NCBI GenBank assembly: GCA_021819435.1
Contig: JAKARB010000002.1
Location: 1-64,000, forward strand
DNA from: Pseudomonadota bacterium
Lineage (GTDB): Bacteria > Pseudomonadota > Gammaproteobacteria > Burkholderiales > Burkholderiaceae_C
DNA length: 64,000 nt
Direction: 5' to 3'
The notes beneath the pieces are model-generated. The model worked only from the letters and a program-made list of their open reading frames with translations, was not told where the DNA came from and searched no databases. Position numbers and translations under genes: made by a program. This document shows positions 1 through 13,739 of the stretch, piece by piece; positions within the stretch are counted from its first letter, which is position 1, and every line of letters begins with the position of its first letter.

Positions 1-126
1 GGCTTCTTCGGAGATGCCGAGGCGGAAGAGGGCCTGTTCGCGGTCCGAGCGGATGAGGCTTTGCGCCAGCATCAGGTAGGACAGGTTGACTTCACGGATT
101 TCGGCGAGGATTTGGTCGGCGTTCAT
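1..126 (-). CDS. flhD: Flagellar master regulator FlhD, N-terminal part (runs off the left edge)
   Basis: Forty-two codons are present, beginning MNADQILAEIREVNLSYLML and continuing past the window edge. This matches the N terminus of betaproteobacterial FlhD, which with FlhC forms the activator of class II flagellar genes. An AGGAG ribosome-binding site lies just upstream of the ATG. FlhC would be expected next, outside the window. The call rests on the N terminus only, but the match to the family start is good. Confidence 0.85.
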   Translation of the reverse strand, partial: MNADQILAEIREVNLSYLMLAQSLIRSDREQALFRLGISEEA

Positions 127-296
127 GTCTGGCTCCTGAGAGGGTTCGGCTGAAACGAAGAGGAAGGCGGGCTTGTCGGGTCTGTTTCGCTGGTCAGCGA
201 GGTTTGTCGCTGGCATGGGTTGAATTCTGTTGATCACCCCTGTTTTTCTGAATAGGCAGCCCGCTGTAAGGCGTGTCGGCACCCCACTGAGCTTCG

Positions 297-315
297 TGTC
301 AGAAAAAATCCGACA
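297..315. promoter_or_regulatory. Inverted repeat in the flhD upstream region
   Basis: TGTCAGA-AAAAA-TCCGACA is a 7-bp inverted repeat with one mismatch, about 170 bp upstream of the flhD start. It lies in a 290-bp stretch that otherwise holds only the desaturase terminator and presumably the flhD promoter. It could be an operator for a regulator of motility; no binding protein is assigned. Confidence 0.25.
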
Positions 316-358
316 AATGGGTTTGTGTGCGGGCAAGAACGGGGCAAACCAGGCCCAG

Positions 359-381
359 AAAAAAGCCCGGTCGAACCGGGC
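359..381 (-). terminator. Rho-independent terminator of the desaturase operon
   Basis: On the minus strand a perfect 7-bp stem (GCCCGGT/ACCGGGC, loop of 3) is followed directly by six T residues. It lies 38 bp past the stop codon of the downstream desaturase gene, where the operon should end. Confidence 0.85.
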
Positions 382-419
382 CAGTCTCACCTTGCGCAAA
401 GGGCTGGGCGCCGCTCGCA

Positions 420-1730
420 TCAGCTCTGTGACGGATGTCTCGCCATGCTGGCGGCATGGTTGGGCAAGGCGGGCAGGGGGCTCAGCAGTTGCTCGCCACC
501 CGGAAAGCTGTGGCGCACGATGCGCCGCGCCACGGTCAGGAACTGGCCCGTGAGCGAGCCGGTGTTGTAAGGCACGCCATGCCGGCGGCAGACCTCGCGC
601 ACGGCGGGTGCCACCTCGGCGTAGCGGCGCGCGGGCAGGTCGGGGAAGAGGTGGTGCTCGATCTGGTGGCTGAGGTTGCCCGTCATCAGGTGAAAGAAGC
701 GGCCGCCGCGCAGGTTGCTCGACCCCAGCACCTGGCGCAGGTACCAGTGGCCCCGGGCCTCGCCGGCCACATCGGCCGCCGGGAACAGATGCACCCCATC
801 GGTGAAGTGGCCGCAAAAGATGACGATGAAAGTCCAGAGGTTGCGGATCACGCCCGCCAGCGCATTGCCGACGAAGACCGTGGCACCGGCCAGCCAGGCG
901 CCATGGGCCGCCATGGCCCAACCCACCATGGCATTGGCAGACCCATTGCCATGACTGCCATGACCGCCATCACCAAGCCACCCAGCGGCCGCGCCCAACA
1001 GCGCCGCCAGCAGTGGCCACCAAAGCCCGTCCTTGCGCAACTGCGCGCCCATCTTGGCTCGCGCCCGTGGCCACAGCCGCTGGATGCGCGCCTTCGTTGC
1101 CTCGCGGTCGGTGCGCAGGCGTTCGAACTCCAGGTTGTGGATGGCGATGGCCCACTCGAACAGCAACGCCACGATCACCGCGTAAGGCGCCTGCATCAGG
1201 TGGCGGGGCTCCCACTTCATCTCGGCCGACAGGCGCAGCATGCCGTAGCCGAAGTCGCGATCCACGTCCATCACGTTGGTGTAGTGGTGATGCATGTGGT
1301 TGTGGAAGTCGCGCCAGTCTTCCTTGCTGCAGGCGCTGTCCCACTCATGGGATTTGCCCTCGAAGCGCGGGTCGTTCATCCACTCGTACTGCCCGTGCAT
1401 CACGTTGTGGCCGAACTCCATGTTCTGCACGCACTTCGACAGGCCCAGGCTGACGAGCGATGCCAGCGCGACCCATCCCCAGGGCGCCATCGCGAAGGCA
1501 CCGGTTGCGGCCATCGCCAGCGCGGCGGCCAGCAGCCCAATGCGCCCCGCCGACTCCATGCCACGGATGACCCACAGCAGGCGCACGATGTAGCGCGCGT
1601 CCACCTCGCCCACCTGGGCGCGGGCGCGATCGCGGATGGCGTCGAGTTCAGACGCGAAAGCCGCCAGGCCTTCAGGCGTGGCGGGGCCGGGGGCCTGCGC
1701 CGAGGCGCCCGTTGCGGAAGATGCGGGCAT
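420..1730 (-). CDS. Membrane fatty acid desaturase (second paralogue)
   Basis: A 436-residue integral-membrane diiron desaturase that would introduce a double bond into fatty acyl chains at the inner membrane. The three histidine boxes are visible: HNVMHGQ, HNHMHHHYTNV and HQIEHHLFPD. It is clearly paralogous to the gene immediately upstream but carries an extra segment rich in Gly, His and Ala between the second and third boxes. The start codon lies 22 bp past the stop of that neighbour, and both follow a ferredoxin-type reductase gene, so one operon is likely. Substrate (acyl-CoA or acyl lipid) and regioselectivity cannot be read from the sequence. Confidence 0.85.
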   Translation of the reverse strand: MPASSATGASAQAPGPATPEGLAAFASELDAIRDRARAQVGEVDARYIVRLLWVIRGMESAGRIGLLAAALAMAATGAFAMAPWGWVALASLVSLGLSKCVQNMEFGHNVMHGQYEWMNDPRFEGKSHEWDSACSKEDWRDFHNHMHHHYTNVMDVDRDFGYGMLRLSAEMKWEPRHLMQAPYAVIVALLFEWAIAIHNLEFERLRTDREATKARIQRLWPRARAKMGAQLRKDGLWWPLLAALLGAAAGWLGDGGHGSHGNGSANAMVGWAMAAHGAWLAGATVFVGNALAGVIRNLWTFIVIFCGHFTDGVHLFPAADVAGEARGHWYLRQVLGSSNLRGGRFFHLMTGNLSHQIEHHLFPDLPARRYAEVAPAVREVCRRHGVPYNTGSLTGQFLTVARRIVRHSFPGGEQLLSPLPALPNHAASMARHPSQS

Positions 1731-1752
1731 GGGGCGCCTCAGGAAATGGGCC

Positions 1753-2913
1753 TCAGATCTGGCGCTGCATCACCGGTTCGACTTCCAGGTGCACAGCCTT
1801 TTGCGTGCCACCCGGCAGGCTGTAGCGGCCAATGCGCTTGAACACCGTCCACAGCTGCGGCAGGAAGGCGCCCGTGTTGTAGGGCACCTCGTACTTACGG
1901 CAGACGGCCTGCACCTTGGGTGCCATCTCGATGTAGCGGTTGGCCGGGATGTCGGGGAACAGGTGGTGCTCGACCTGGTGCGACAGGTTGCCGCTCATCA
2001 GATGCAGCAGCTTGCCGCCGCTGATGTTGCTCGAACCCAGGATCTGGCGCAGGTACCACTGGCCCTTGGTCTCGCCCTCGACCGACTCACGGCTGAAGGT
2101 GTAGATCTCTTCGGTGAAGTGGCCGCAGAAGATGATGGCCCAGGCCCAAATGTTGCGGATCAGGTTGGCCACGGCGTTGCCGGCCAGCACCGCCAGGCCC
2201 ACGTCCATGGCAGCGCCAAAAGGTGCGCCTGCCAGAGCGCCCAGCAGCGGCCAGACCACGTAGTCGCGCTTGACGACCTTCCACATCTTGGCGCGCACCA
2301 ACAGCCATTGCGGGCGCACGTCGGACCACTTGCGCCGGCCGATCACCACCTTGTCCATCTGCATGTCGTGGATGGCCACGAACCACTGGAAGTAGGCCGC
2401 CAGCAGCATCGTCAGCAGCAGTTGGAAGGGGTGCAGCCAGCTCCAGCGCAGGTCGTTCGACAGGCGCAGCAGGCCATAGCCGAAATCGCGGTCCTTGCCG
2501 ATGACGTTGGTCCAGGTGTGGTGCACGTAGTTGTGCGAGTGACGCCATTCTTCCTTCGGGCAGGTGTTGTCCCAGTCGAAGGTGTCGCCGTGGAACTGCG
2601 GGTCGTTCATGAAGTTGAACTGACCGTGCATCACGTTGTGGCCCAGCTCCATGTTGTCGATGATCTTGCTCACGCCCAGCAGGCCGGCACCGAGCAGCCA
2701 GGTCGGGGGGAACCAGCCGAACATCAGCAGCGCGCGGCCGAGGGTCTCGGTCACTCGCACGATGCGCTGGATGCGGCGGATGTAGCGCGCATCGCGCTCG
2801 CCCAGCGTGCGGCGGGTTTCTTCACCGATGGCGTCGAGTTCGCGCTCGAAGGCCTGGAGCTCTTCAGCGTTGCGCGGGCCGATGTGGATGCGGGTGGACT
2901 TGGTCGGGCTCAT
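1753..2913 (-). CDS. Membrane fatty acid desaturase (first paralogue)
   Basis: A 386-residue membrane fatty acid desaturase with histidine boxes HNVMHGQ, HSHNYVHH and HQVEHHLFPD and hydrophobic segments between them. These histidines ligate the diiron centre that activates oxygen. It begins 10 bp after the stop codon of the reductase gene, which probably supplies its electrons. The arrangement recalls Pseudomonas DesC-DesB, an acyl-CoA desaturase with a ferredoxin-reductase partner, but the desaturase is doubled here. Start chosen at the ATG close to the upstream stop. Confidence 0.88.
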   Translation of the reverse strand: MSPTKSTRIHIGPRNAEELQAFERELDAIGEETRRTLGERDARYIRRIQRIVRVTETLGRALLMFGWFPPTWLLGAGLLGVSKIIDNMELGHNVMHGQFNFMNDPQFHGDTFDWDNTCPKEEWRHSHNYVHHTWTNVIGKDRDFGYGLLRLSNDLRWSWLHPFQLLLTMLLAAYFQWFVAIHDMQMDKVVIGRRKWSDVRPQWLLVRAKMWKVVKRDYVVWPLLGALAGAPFGAAMDVGLAVLAGNAVANLIRNIWAWAIIFCGHFTEEIYTFSRESVEGETKGQWYLRQILGSSNISGGKLLHLMSGNLSHQVEHHLFPDIPANRYIEMAPKVQAVCRKYEVPYNTGAFLPQLWTVFKRIGRYSLPGGTQKAVHLEVEPVMQRQI

Positions 2914-2923
2914 ATCGGACTTC

Positions 2924-4078
2924 TCAATTCAGGGATTCGAGGTCGACGTCGCTCAGGGCGGCGCTCACGCACAGGCGGATGGGCTGGCCTTCGCCATCGA
3001 TGCGCTGGCCGGTGCTCAGGTCCTGCACCGAACCCCGGTGCAGGCGGCAAGTGCATTCATGGCAGATGCCCTGGCGGCAACCGTGTTTGATCTGCAGGCC
3101 GGCTTGCTCACCTGCGGCGAGCAAAGTCAGGTTGCCTGCGGCTTCGAAATTGGCGGTGTGGCGGTCGCGGCGCAGCGCGACGGCATGGCGGGCGCTCGGG
3201 TCGCCGCTGGCCTGAGGGGGCGCGAAGGCCTCCAGGCGCAGGCGCTGGAAGGCCCCCGCCGTCTGCCAGATTTGGCGGGCGGCGTCCATCAGCGGGGCCG
3301 GGCCGCAGCACCAGGTCGGCAGTTGCGACCAGCCTGGCGCCACCTCGTCGAGCAGGGCCATGTCGAGCACGCGTGCCGCAGAGGTCGCGGCCGTGCGGCC
3401 AGCCTCCTGGCCTGCCGGGGTGTTGGCGCTGCTGTCCACGGGCACGTAGCGAAACAGGTTCCAGCGCTTGGCGAGGTCGGCGAGTTTGTCGGCAAAGATG
3501 CGGTCGCGCTCGCTGCGCGCGAAGTAAATCAGCGTCACGCGGGTCTGGGGGGCGGTCTCGTGGAGGTGGCGCAGCATGGCCATGCTTGGCGTGATGCCCG
3601 AGCCCCCCGCGATGAACAGCACTTCTGGCGGCAGCGCGGCCGGCAGCACGAAGTCGCCCGCCGGAGCCTCGATGTCGAAGACATCGCCCACCTGGGCGTG
3701 CTCATTGAGGTGCTGCGACACCAGCCCGCCAGGCTGGCGCTGCACGGTGATGGCGATGTGGCCCGGCTTGCCCGGCACGGCACGCGGGGAGTAAGCGCGG
3801 CGATGGCGCACGCCCCGGATGGTCACGCCGATGATCACGTACTGGCCTGGGCGCAGCGCCGGGAAAGCCGCGCCGGTTTGCAGGTAAATCGAGGTCGCGC
3901 TGGGCGTTTCGGCGCGGCGCTCGACCACGCGGGCTTGCAGGCGGTGCACGCGCAGCAGCGGGCTCAGCAGGCCCACGGTGTCGTCGAAGGCATCCCGGCT
4001 GACACCCAGGTGGGTCAGCCAGCCCGACAGGCGCCGGGCGGCGACGGCGGGCAAGGGCAGGGAGGCGGATGCGGACAT
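2924..4078 (-). CDS. Ferredoxin reductase with C-terminal 2Fe-2S domain, electron donor for the desaturases
   Basis: A 384-residue flavoprotein of the phthalate dioxygenase reductase/ferredoxin-NADP reductase type. The FAD motif RRAYSPRA and the nucleotide-binding segment FIAGGSGITPSMAMLRH come first. The C-terminal third is a plant-type ferredoxin domain with cluster cysteines in CRQGICHECTCRL and a final Cys in IRLCVS. It would pass electrons from NAD(P)H through FAD and the 2Fe-2S cluster to the diiron desaturases encoded directly downstream. The ATG at 4078 is preferred because a GGAG site precedes it; a longer start at 4138 adds 20 residues without family resemblance. Confidence 0.88.
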   Translation of the reverse strand: MSASASLPLPAVAARRLSGWLTHLGVSRDAFDDTVGLLSPLLRVHRLQARVVERRAETPSATSIYLQTGAAFPALRPGQYVIIGVTIRGVRHRRAYSPRAVPGKPGHIAITVQRQPGGLVSQHLNEHAQVGDVFDIEAPAGDFVLPAALPPEVLFIAGGSGITPSMAMLRHLHETAPQTRVTLIYFARSERDRIFADKLADLAKRWNLFRYVPVDSSANTPAGQEAGRTAATSAARVLDMALLDEVAPGWSQLPTWCCGPAPLMDAARQIWQTAGAFQRLRLEAFAPPQASGDPSARHAVALRRDRHTANFEAAGNLTLLAAGEQAGLQIKHGCRQGICHECTCRLHRGSVQDLSTGQRIDGEGQPIRLCVSAALSDVDLESLN

Positions 4079-4342
4079 GTGGGGGACTCCAGGGACTCGG
4101 GTGCTACAGCAGATGCCCCGGAGGGTACGGACAGGCATGAGCCGCTCACAACGGGGGAACTCCCCGCCAAGGGCTCCATTCCCCTCAAACGGGGGGCGTT
4201 AAAGGCTGATCGGAATCAACCGGGCGTCTGAAAGGGACCACGCTTGTTTCCAGAGCCGCGCCGGCTGGCGTGATGGATCGGCGTGGCGATAATGGGGACA
4301 GATCACCCCTTGCCGGATCCTGCCGGATCCCCATCCCGCCCC

Positions 4343-5038
4343 ATGGCCCGACTGCCCCGACTCGGCGTGGCCGGCTGGCCCCACCTGCTCACCCAGCAGG
4401 TGCACGATGGCCAGTTGCTCGCCCGCGATGACACCGACCGCCAGGACCTGCTGGACACCTTGCGCGAGGCCGCGCGCCAGCATGGCGTGGCCGTGCACGC
4501 CTACCAATTGGGAGCGTCTTCGCTGGTGCTGCTGGTGACGCCCGAGCGCGCCGACTCGGCCAGCCTGTTCATGCAGGCGGTGGGGCGCCGTTACGTCGCG
4601 CATCACAACCGCCGTCACGGCAGACAAGGGGGGCTTTGGTCGGGGCGTTACCGGGGCACGGTGCTCGACCCGGCACGGTACCTGCTTGATGCCATGGTGT
4701 TCACCGAAACGCGTGAGAGCGGGGCGGTCGACTGGGGTCAGGGCGAGGCGGCCTGGTCCAACTGGTCGAGCGCGCCCCATCACCTGGGCTTGCGCACCGA
4801 CCCGCTGGTCACCGATGCGCCCGGCTTCTGGGCCTTGGGCAACACGCCTTTCGAGCGGCAGGCGGCGTGGCGGCAGCGCTTGCAAGAAGGCCTGAGCGAG
4901 TCGCTGCGCCGCGAACTGGCCGAAGCCATGCACAAAGGTTGGGCGCTGATGCCAGCCGAGCAGCAGCGGGCGATGGAGGCGGCCTTGGGGCGGCCGCTCT
5001 CGCCTCGCCCACGTGGACGCCCTCGGGAGTTGATCTGA
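4343..5038 (+). CDS. RayT-like (REP-associated tyrosine transposase) relative lacking the HUH motif
   Basis: A 231-residue protein of the Y1_Tnp/IS200-like fold. The family start MARLPRL, the segment VAVHAY, the tyrosine helix RRYVAHHNRRHG (Tyr84) and GLWSGRY are recognisable. The metal-binding HUH motif, normally in a context like MPNHVHLL, reads GASSLVLL here, so both histidines are gone. The early His-rich strand is also altered. The frame is intact. It is therefore probably not a working transposase but a domesticated or decaying relative. The start at 4343 fits the family; an in-frame ATG at 4283 is less likely. Its stop codon lies inside a TTGATCTGACCCT repeat that recurs 50 bp downstream, before gltB. 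Confidence 0.75.
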   Translation: MARLPRLGVAGWPHLLTQQVHDGQLLARDDTDRQDLLDTLREAARQHGVAVHAYQLGASSLVLLVTPERADSASLFMQAVGRRYVAHHNRRHGRQGGLWSGRYRGTVLDPARYLLDAMVFTETRESGAVDWGQGEAAWSNWSSAPHHLGLRTDPLVTDAPGFWALGNTPFERQAAWRQRLQEGLSESLRRELAEAMHKGWALMPAEQQRAMEAALGRPLSPRPRGRPRELI

Positions 5039-5046
5039 CCCTATTT
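5030..5046 (+). repeat. TTGATCTGACCCT repeat, copy 1
   Basis: TTGATCTGACCCTATTT overlaps the stop codon of the RayT-like gene. The same 13-base core recurs at 5080. From memory, similar GATCTGACCC motifs flank IS200/RayT-type transposase genes in proteobacteria, so the pair may be a remnant of the element's end. Confidence 0.55.
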
Positions 5047-5079
5047 TCAAAGTGGTGCGGTGTCGCATCCCGTTATAAA

Positions 5080-5096
5080 TTGATCTGACCCTGTTT
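5080..5096 (+). repeat. TTGATCTGACCCT repeat, copy 2
   Basis: TTGATCTGACCCTGTTT differs from copy 1 by one base over 17 and lies exactly 50 bp downstream. It sits between the RayT-like gene and the gltB ribosome-binding site. Confidence 0.55.
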
Positions 5097-5182
5097 AGTT
5101 CTGCTTGTGTCCTCTGCATGACGGCAGTATCCTCCGGGGTTCCCCGCGTTGTTTTTCCACACTTCACTCTGGAGCGCCCCCC

Positions 5183-9952
<4,770 letters not shown>

Positions 9953-9974
9953 TACAGCGCGTTAGGAGTTTGAA

Positions 9975-11438
9975 ATGGGAAAAGTCACTGGCTTTCTGGA
10001 ATTTGAGCGCCTGGAAGAGGGCTACGAGCCCGTCGAGAAGCGCGTCAAGAACTACAAAGAGTTCGTCATCGGTCTGACGCCCGAGCAGGCCAAGCAACAA
10101 GGCGCGCGCTGCATGGACTGCGGCACGCCCTTTTGCAACAACGGCTGCCCGGTCAACAACATCATCCCCGACTTCAACGACCTGGTTTACCAGCAGGACT
10201 GGAAGGCGGCGATCGAGGTCCTGCACAGCACCAACAACTTCCCCGACTTCACCGGCCGCGTCTGCCCGGCGCCCTGTGAAGCCGCCTGCGTGCTGAACAT
10301 CAACAACGACCCGATCGGCATCAAGTCGATCGAGCACGCGATCATCGATCGCGCCTGGGCCGAAGGTTGGGTCAAGCCCCAGCCCGCCAAGGTCAAGACC
10401 GGCAAAAAGGTCGCCGTCGTGGGTTCTGGCCCCGCTGGCATGGCTGCGGCTCAGCAACTGGCCCGTGCCGGCCACGCCGTCACCGTGTTCGAGAAGAACG
10501 ACACCATTGGTGGCCTGCTGCGCTTTGGCATCCCCGACTTCAAGTTCGACAAGTCGCACATTGACCGCCGCGTCAAGCAGATGGAAGCCGAAGGCGTGGT
10601 CTTCAAGACCAACACCATCGTGGGCGACATGCCCAAGGGGTCGAAGGTCACCAACTGGGCCAAGGAAACCGTCACGCCCGAACAACTCAACAAGGAGTTC
10701 GACGCCGTGATCCTGGCCGGTGGCGCAGAACAATCTCGCGACCTGCCCGTGCCGGGCCGCGACCTGGCCGGCATCCACTTCGCCATGGAGTTCCTGCCGC
10801 AGCAGAACCGCATCAACGCCGGCGGCAAGGTCAAGGACCAGATCATGGCCACGGGCAAGGACGTCATCGTCATCGGCGGCGGCGACACCGGCTCCGACTG
10901 CGTGGGCACCTCGAACCGCCACGGCGCCAAGAGCGTCACCCAGTTCGAAGTGATGCCCATGCCGCCCGAGCAGGAGAACAAGGAGCTGACCTGGCCCTAC
11001 TGGCCGATCAAGCTGCGCACCTCCTCCAGCCACGAAGAAGGTTGCGCCCGCGAGTTCGCCATCGCCACCAAGGAATTCTTTGGCGAGAACGGCAAGGTCA
11101 CCGGTCTGAAGACCGTGCAGGTCGAGTTCAAGGACGGCAAGTTCTCCGAAGTGGCCGGCACCGAGAAGACCTACAAGGCCGACCTGGTGCTGCTGGCCAT
11201 GGGCTTCACCAACCCGGTGACCACCCTGCTCGAAGGCTTCGGCGTCGAGAAGGACGCGCGCGGCAACGCCAAGGCCTCGACCGACATCGGCGGCTACAAG
11301 ACCAACGCCGCCAAGGTGTTCGCCGCTGGCGACGTGCGCCGTGGCCAGTCGCTGGTGGTGTGGGCCATCCGCGAAGGCCGCCAGGCTGCTCGCGAGGTCG
11401 ATGCCTTCCTGATGGGTTCGACCACGCTGCCCCGCTGA
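9975..11438 (+). CDS. gltD: Glutamate synthase (NADPH) small subunit
   Basis: A 487-residue iron-sulfur flavoprotein that oxidises NADPH and feeds electrons to GltB. N-terminal cluster cysteines are seen in [14 protein letters not shown] and CPAPCEAAC. The FAD-binding Rossmann motif is [18 protein letters not shown] and the NADPH-binding motif is [13 protein letters not shown]. The ribosome-binding site is TTAGGAGTTTG. It is co-transcribed with gltB and ends before a strong terminator at 11556. Confidence 0.97.
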   Translation: MGKVTGFLEFERLEEGYEPVEKRVKNYKEFVIGLTPEQAKQQGARCMDCGTPFCNNGCPVNNIIPDFNDLVYQQDWKAAIEVLHSTNNFPDFTGRVCPAPCEAACVLNINNDPIGIKSIEHAIIDRAWAEGWVKPQPAKVKTGKKVAVVGSGPAGMAAAQQLARAGHAVTVFEKNDTIGGLLRFGIPDFKFDKSHIDRRVKQMEAEGVVFKTNTIVGDMPKGSKVTNWAKETVTPEQLNKEFDAVILAGGAEQSRDLPVPGRDLAGIHFAMEFLPQQNRINAGGKVKDQIMATGKDVIVIGGGDTGSDCVGTSNRHGAKSVTQFEVMPMPPEQENKELTWPYWPIKLRTSSSHEEGCAREFAIATKEFFGENGKVTGLKTVQVEFKDGKFSEVAGTEKTYKADLVLLAMGFTNPVTTLLEGFGVEKDARGNAKASTDIGGYKTNAAKVFAAGDVRRGQSLVVWAIREGRQAAREVDAFLMGSTTLPR

Positions 11439-11555
11439 AGCGGGCTGATGCCACCCCCTGCGAAAGTAGGGGGGCGCTGCGTGGCGCTCACGCCCCGTGT
11501 TGCGCGGAGGTCTCGCCCCCGTCAGCACGCCGATGGTGAATCCCCTATGATCAAG

Positions 11556-11583
11556 GAGCCGGTGAAGTCACCGGCTCTTTTTT
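11556..11583 (+). terminator. Rho-independent terminator after gltBD
   Basis: GAGCCGGTGA-AG-TCACCGGCTC is a perfect 10-bp stem with a 2-base loop, followed by six T residues. It ends eight bases before the mlaF start codon, so it separates gltBD from the mla operon. The mla promoter must overlap it or lie around it. Confidence 0.9.
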
Positions 11584-11591
11584 CTTGGCCC

Positions 11592-12443
11592 ATGACCCCA
11601 CCCGTGATCCCAACCCCCGATGCTGCAGCGAGCGGCGAGGCCCAGGCGCCCGCCTTCATCGAGCTGCGCAACGTCACCTGCGGCTACGGTGATCGCGTCA
11701 TCCTTTCGGACATCAACCTCGTGGTGCCACGCGGCAAGGTGGTGGCGCTCATGGGCACCTCCGGCGGCGGCAAGACCACGGTGTTGCGCCTGATCGGCCG
11801 CCAGATCCAGCCCATGAAGGGCGAGGTGCTCATCGGCGGGCAAGACATCTCCCGCCTGCAAGGCGAAGAACTCATGGCCCTGCGGCGCCGCATGGGCATG
11901 CTGTTCCAGCAAGGCGCCTTGTTCACCGACCTGACCGTGTTCGAGAACGTGGCCTTTCCGCTGCGCGAGCACACCAAGCTGCCCGAGTCCATCCTGCGTG
12001 ACCTGGTGCTCATGAAGCTCAACGCGGTCGGCCTGCGCGGCTCGCGTGACCTGTTGCCCAGCGAGATCTCGGGCGGCATGGCGCGCCGCGTGGCCCTGGC
12101 ACGCGCCATGGCGCTCGACCCCGAACTCATGCTTTATGACGAGCCCTTCGCCGGCCTCGACCCCATCTCCCTGGGCGTGGCCGCGCGGCTCATCCGCGAA
12201 CTCAACGACACCATGGGCCTGACCACGGTGGTGGTGTCCCACGACGTTCATGAAACTTTCATGATCGCCGACCACATCGTGCTGGTGGCCAATGGGCGCA
12301 TCGTCGCCCAGGGCACGCCGGCCGAGATGACGGCCAGCGAAGACCCGCTGGTCAAGCAGTTCGTCCACGCCGAGGCCGATGGCCCGGTGCGGTTCCACCA
12401 GCCGGCCGTCGACGCCGGCGTCGACTTCGGGGTGCGCGGATGA
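11592..12443 (+). CDS. mlaF: Phospholipid ABC transporter ATP-binding protein MlaF
   Basis: A 283-residue ABC ATPase that drives the inner-membrane MlaFEDB complex moving phospholipids between the membranes. Walker A is GTSGGGKTT, the signature is [13 protein letters not shown], Walker B is [13 protein letters not shown] and the switch histidine is in VVVSHDVHE. Its ATGA junction overlaps the mlaE start. The ATG at 11592 lies just past the gltD terminator; longer in-frame starts would translate the terminator hairpin and are rejected. Confidence 0.93.
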   Translation: MTPPVIPTPDAAASGEAQAPAFIELRNVTCGYGDRVILSDINLVVPRGKVVALMGTSGGGKTTVLRLIGRQIQPMKGEVLIGGQDISRLQGEELMALRRRMGMLFQQGALFTDLTVFENVAFPLREHTKLPESILRDLVLMKLNAVGLRGSRDLLPSEISGGMARRVALARAMALDPELMLYDEPFAGLDPISLGVAARLIRELNDTMGLTTVVVSHDVHETFMIADHIVLVANGRIVAQGTPAEMTASEDPLVKQFVHAEADGPVRFHQPAVDAGVDFGVRG

Positions 12444-13225
12444 TGCGCTGGCTGTCTCCCGCGCGCATCGGCATGTCGGTGCGCGGCAAGCTTGCCGACA
12501 TGGGCTATGGCGCGCGGCTGTTCCTGACCTTGCTCGGCATGTTGGGCGCCACGTTCCGGCGGCCCCGCCTGCTGGCTGAGCAGGTGTTCTTCCTGGGCAA
12601 CTATTCGCTCGCCATCATCGTGGTTTCCGGCCTGTTCGTCGGATTCGTGCTGGGGCTGCAGGGCTACTATGTGCTGCAACGCTATGGTTCGAGCGAGGCC
12701 CTGGGCATGATGGTGGCCCTGTCGCTGGTGCGCGAGCTGGGGCCGGTGGTCTCGGCGCTGCTGTTCGCCGGCCGGGCCGGCACGGCGCTGACCGCTGGCA
12801 TCGGCCTGATGAAGGCGGGCGAGCAGCTTGCCGCCATGGAGATGATGGGCGTCGACCCGGTGCGCCGGGTGCTGGCGCCGCGCTTCTGGGGCGGTGTCAT
12901 CGCCATGCCGCTGCTGGCGGCGGTGTTCTCGGCGGTCGGCGTGCTGGGCGGCTGGGTCGTGGGCGTGGTGATGATCGGGGTCGACCCCGGCGCCTTCTGG
13001 TCTCAGATGCAAGGCGGCGTCGAGGTGTTCGCCGATGTCGGCAACGGCATGCTCAAGAGCCTGGTGTTCGGCCTGACCGTCACCTTCGTGGCCCTGTTGC
13101 AAGGTTTCGAGTGCCAGCCCACGCCGGAAGGTGTCTCGCGGGCCACGACCCGCACGGTGGTGATGGCTTCGCTCGCCGTGCTGGGCCTGGATTTCGTGCT
13201 GACGGCCATGATGTTCTCGATCTGA
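12440..13225 (+). CDS. mlaE: Phospholipid ABC transporter permease MlaE
   Basis: A 261-residue inner-membrane permease with about five hydrophobic segments and the family features LVRELGPV and [15 protein letters not shown]. It forms the membrane core of the Mla transporter with MlaF, MlaD and MlaB. The start overlaps the mlaF stop by four bases, indicating translational coupling. mlaD follows after 31 bp with its own AGAAGGA ribosome-binding site. Confidence 0.93.
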   Translation: MMRWLSPARIGMSVRGKLADMGYGARLFLTLLGMLGATFRRPRLLAEQVFFLGNYSLAIIVVSGLFVGFVLGLQGYYVLQRYGSSEALGMMVALSLVRELGPVVSALLFAGRAGTALTAGIGLMKAGEQLAAMEMMGVDPVRRVLAPRFWGGVIAMPLLAAVFSAVGVLGGWVVGVVMIGVDPGAFWSQMQGGVEVFADVGNGMLKSLVFGLTVTFVALLQGFECQPTPEGVSRATTRTVVMASLAVLGLDFVLTAMMFSI

Positions 13226-13256
13226 TCGGGGTTGGCACACAAGAAGGAAGAACAAA

Positions 13257-13739
13257 ATGCAGAAGTGGAAACATGACGTTTGGGTGGGTTTGTTCGTGCT
13301 GTTGGGCGCCGGCGCCATCCTGTTTTTGGCCTTGCAGGCGGGCAACCTGCTGAGCCTGAATTTCGACACGGGCTACACCGTCAGTGCGCGCTTCGACAAC
13401 ATCGGGGGCTTGAAGCCCAAAGCGGCAGTGCGCAGCGCTGGCGTGGTGGTGGGGCGGGTCGGCAAGATCACGTTCGACACCAAGGGCTACCAGGCCGTGG
13501 TCGAGCTCAAGCTCAACAAGGACGTGACCTTCCCCAAGGACACCTCGGCCAAGATCCTGACCTCGGGCCTGCTGGGTGAGCAATACATTGGCCTGGAGCC
13601 AGGTTTCGAGGAAAGCAACCTCGCCCAGGGTGACGCCATCAAGACCACTCAATCGGCCATCGTGCTCGAGAACCTGATCTCGCAGTTCCTCTTCAGCAAG
13701 GCCGCCGATGGCGACACCAACAAGGGGGCCAGCAAGTGA
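13257..13739 (+). CDS. mlaD: MCE-domain substrate-binding protein MlaD
   Basis: A 160-residue protein with a single N-terminal transmembrane helix (about residues 8-28) and one MCE domain in the periplasm. Family features are ARFDNIGGLKPKAAVRSAGV and the SGLLGEQYIGLEPG loop. MlaD forms the hexameric ring on the transporter through which lipids pass. It is slightly shorter than E. coli MlaD. Its TGA overlaps the next gene's ATG by one base. Confidence 0.94.
   Translation: MQKWKHDVWVGLFVLLGAGAILFLALQAGNLLSLNFDTGYTVSARFDNIGGLKPKAAVRSAGVVVGRVGKITFDTKGYQAVVELKLNKDVTFPKDTSAKILTSGLLGEQYIGLEPGFEESNLAQGDAIKTTQSAIVLENLISQFLFSKAADGDTNKGASK

Noticed and set aside
11448-11591. N-terminal extension of mlaF to an upstream start
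   Set aside because: It would translate through the perfect gltD terminator and adds residues unlike the family N terminus.
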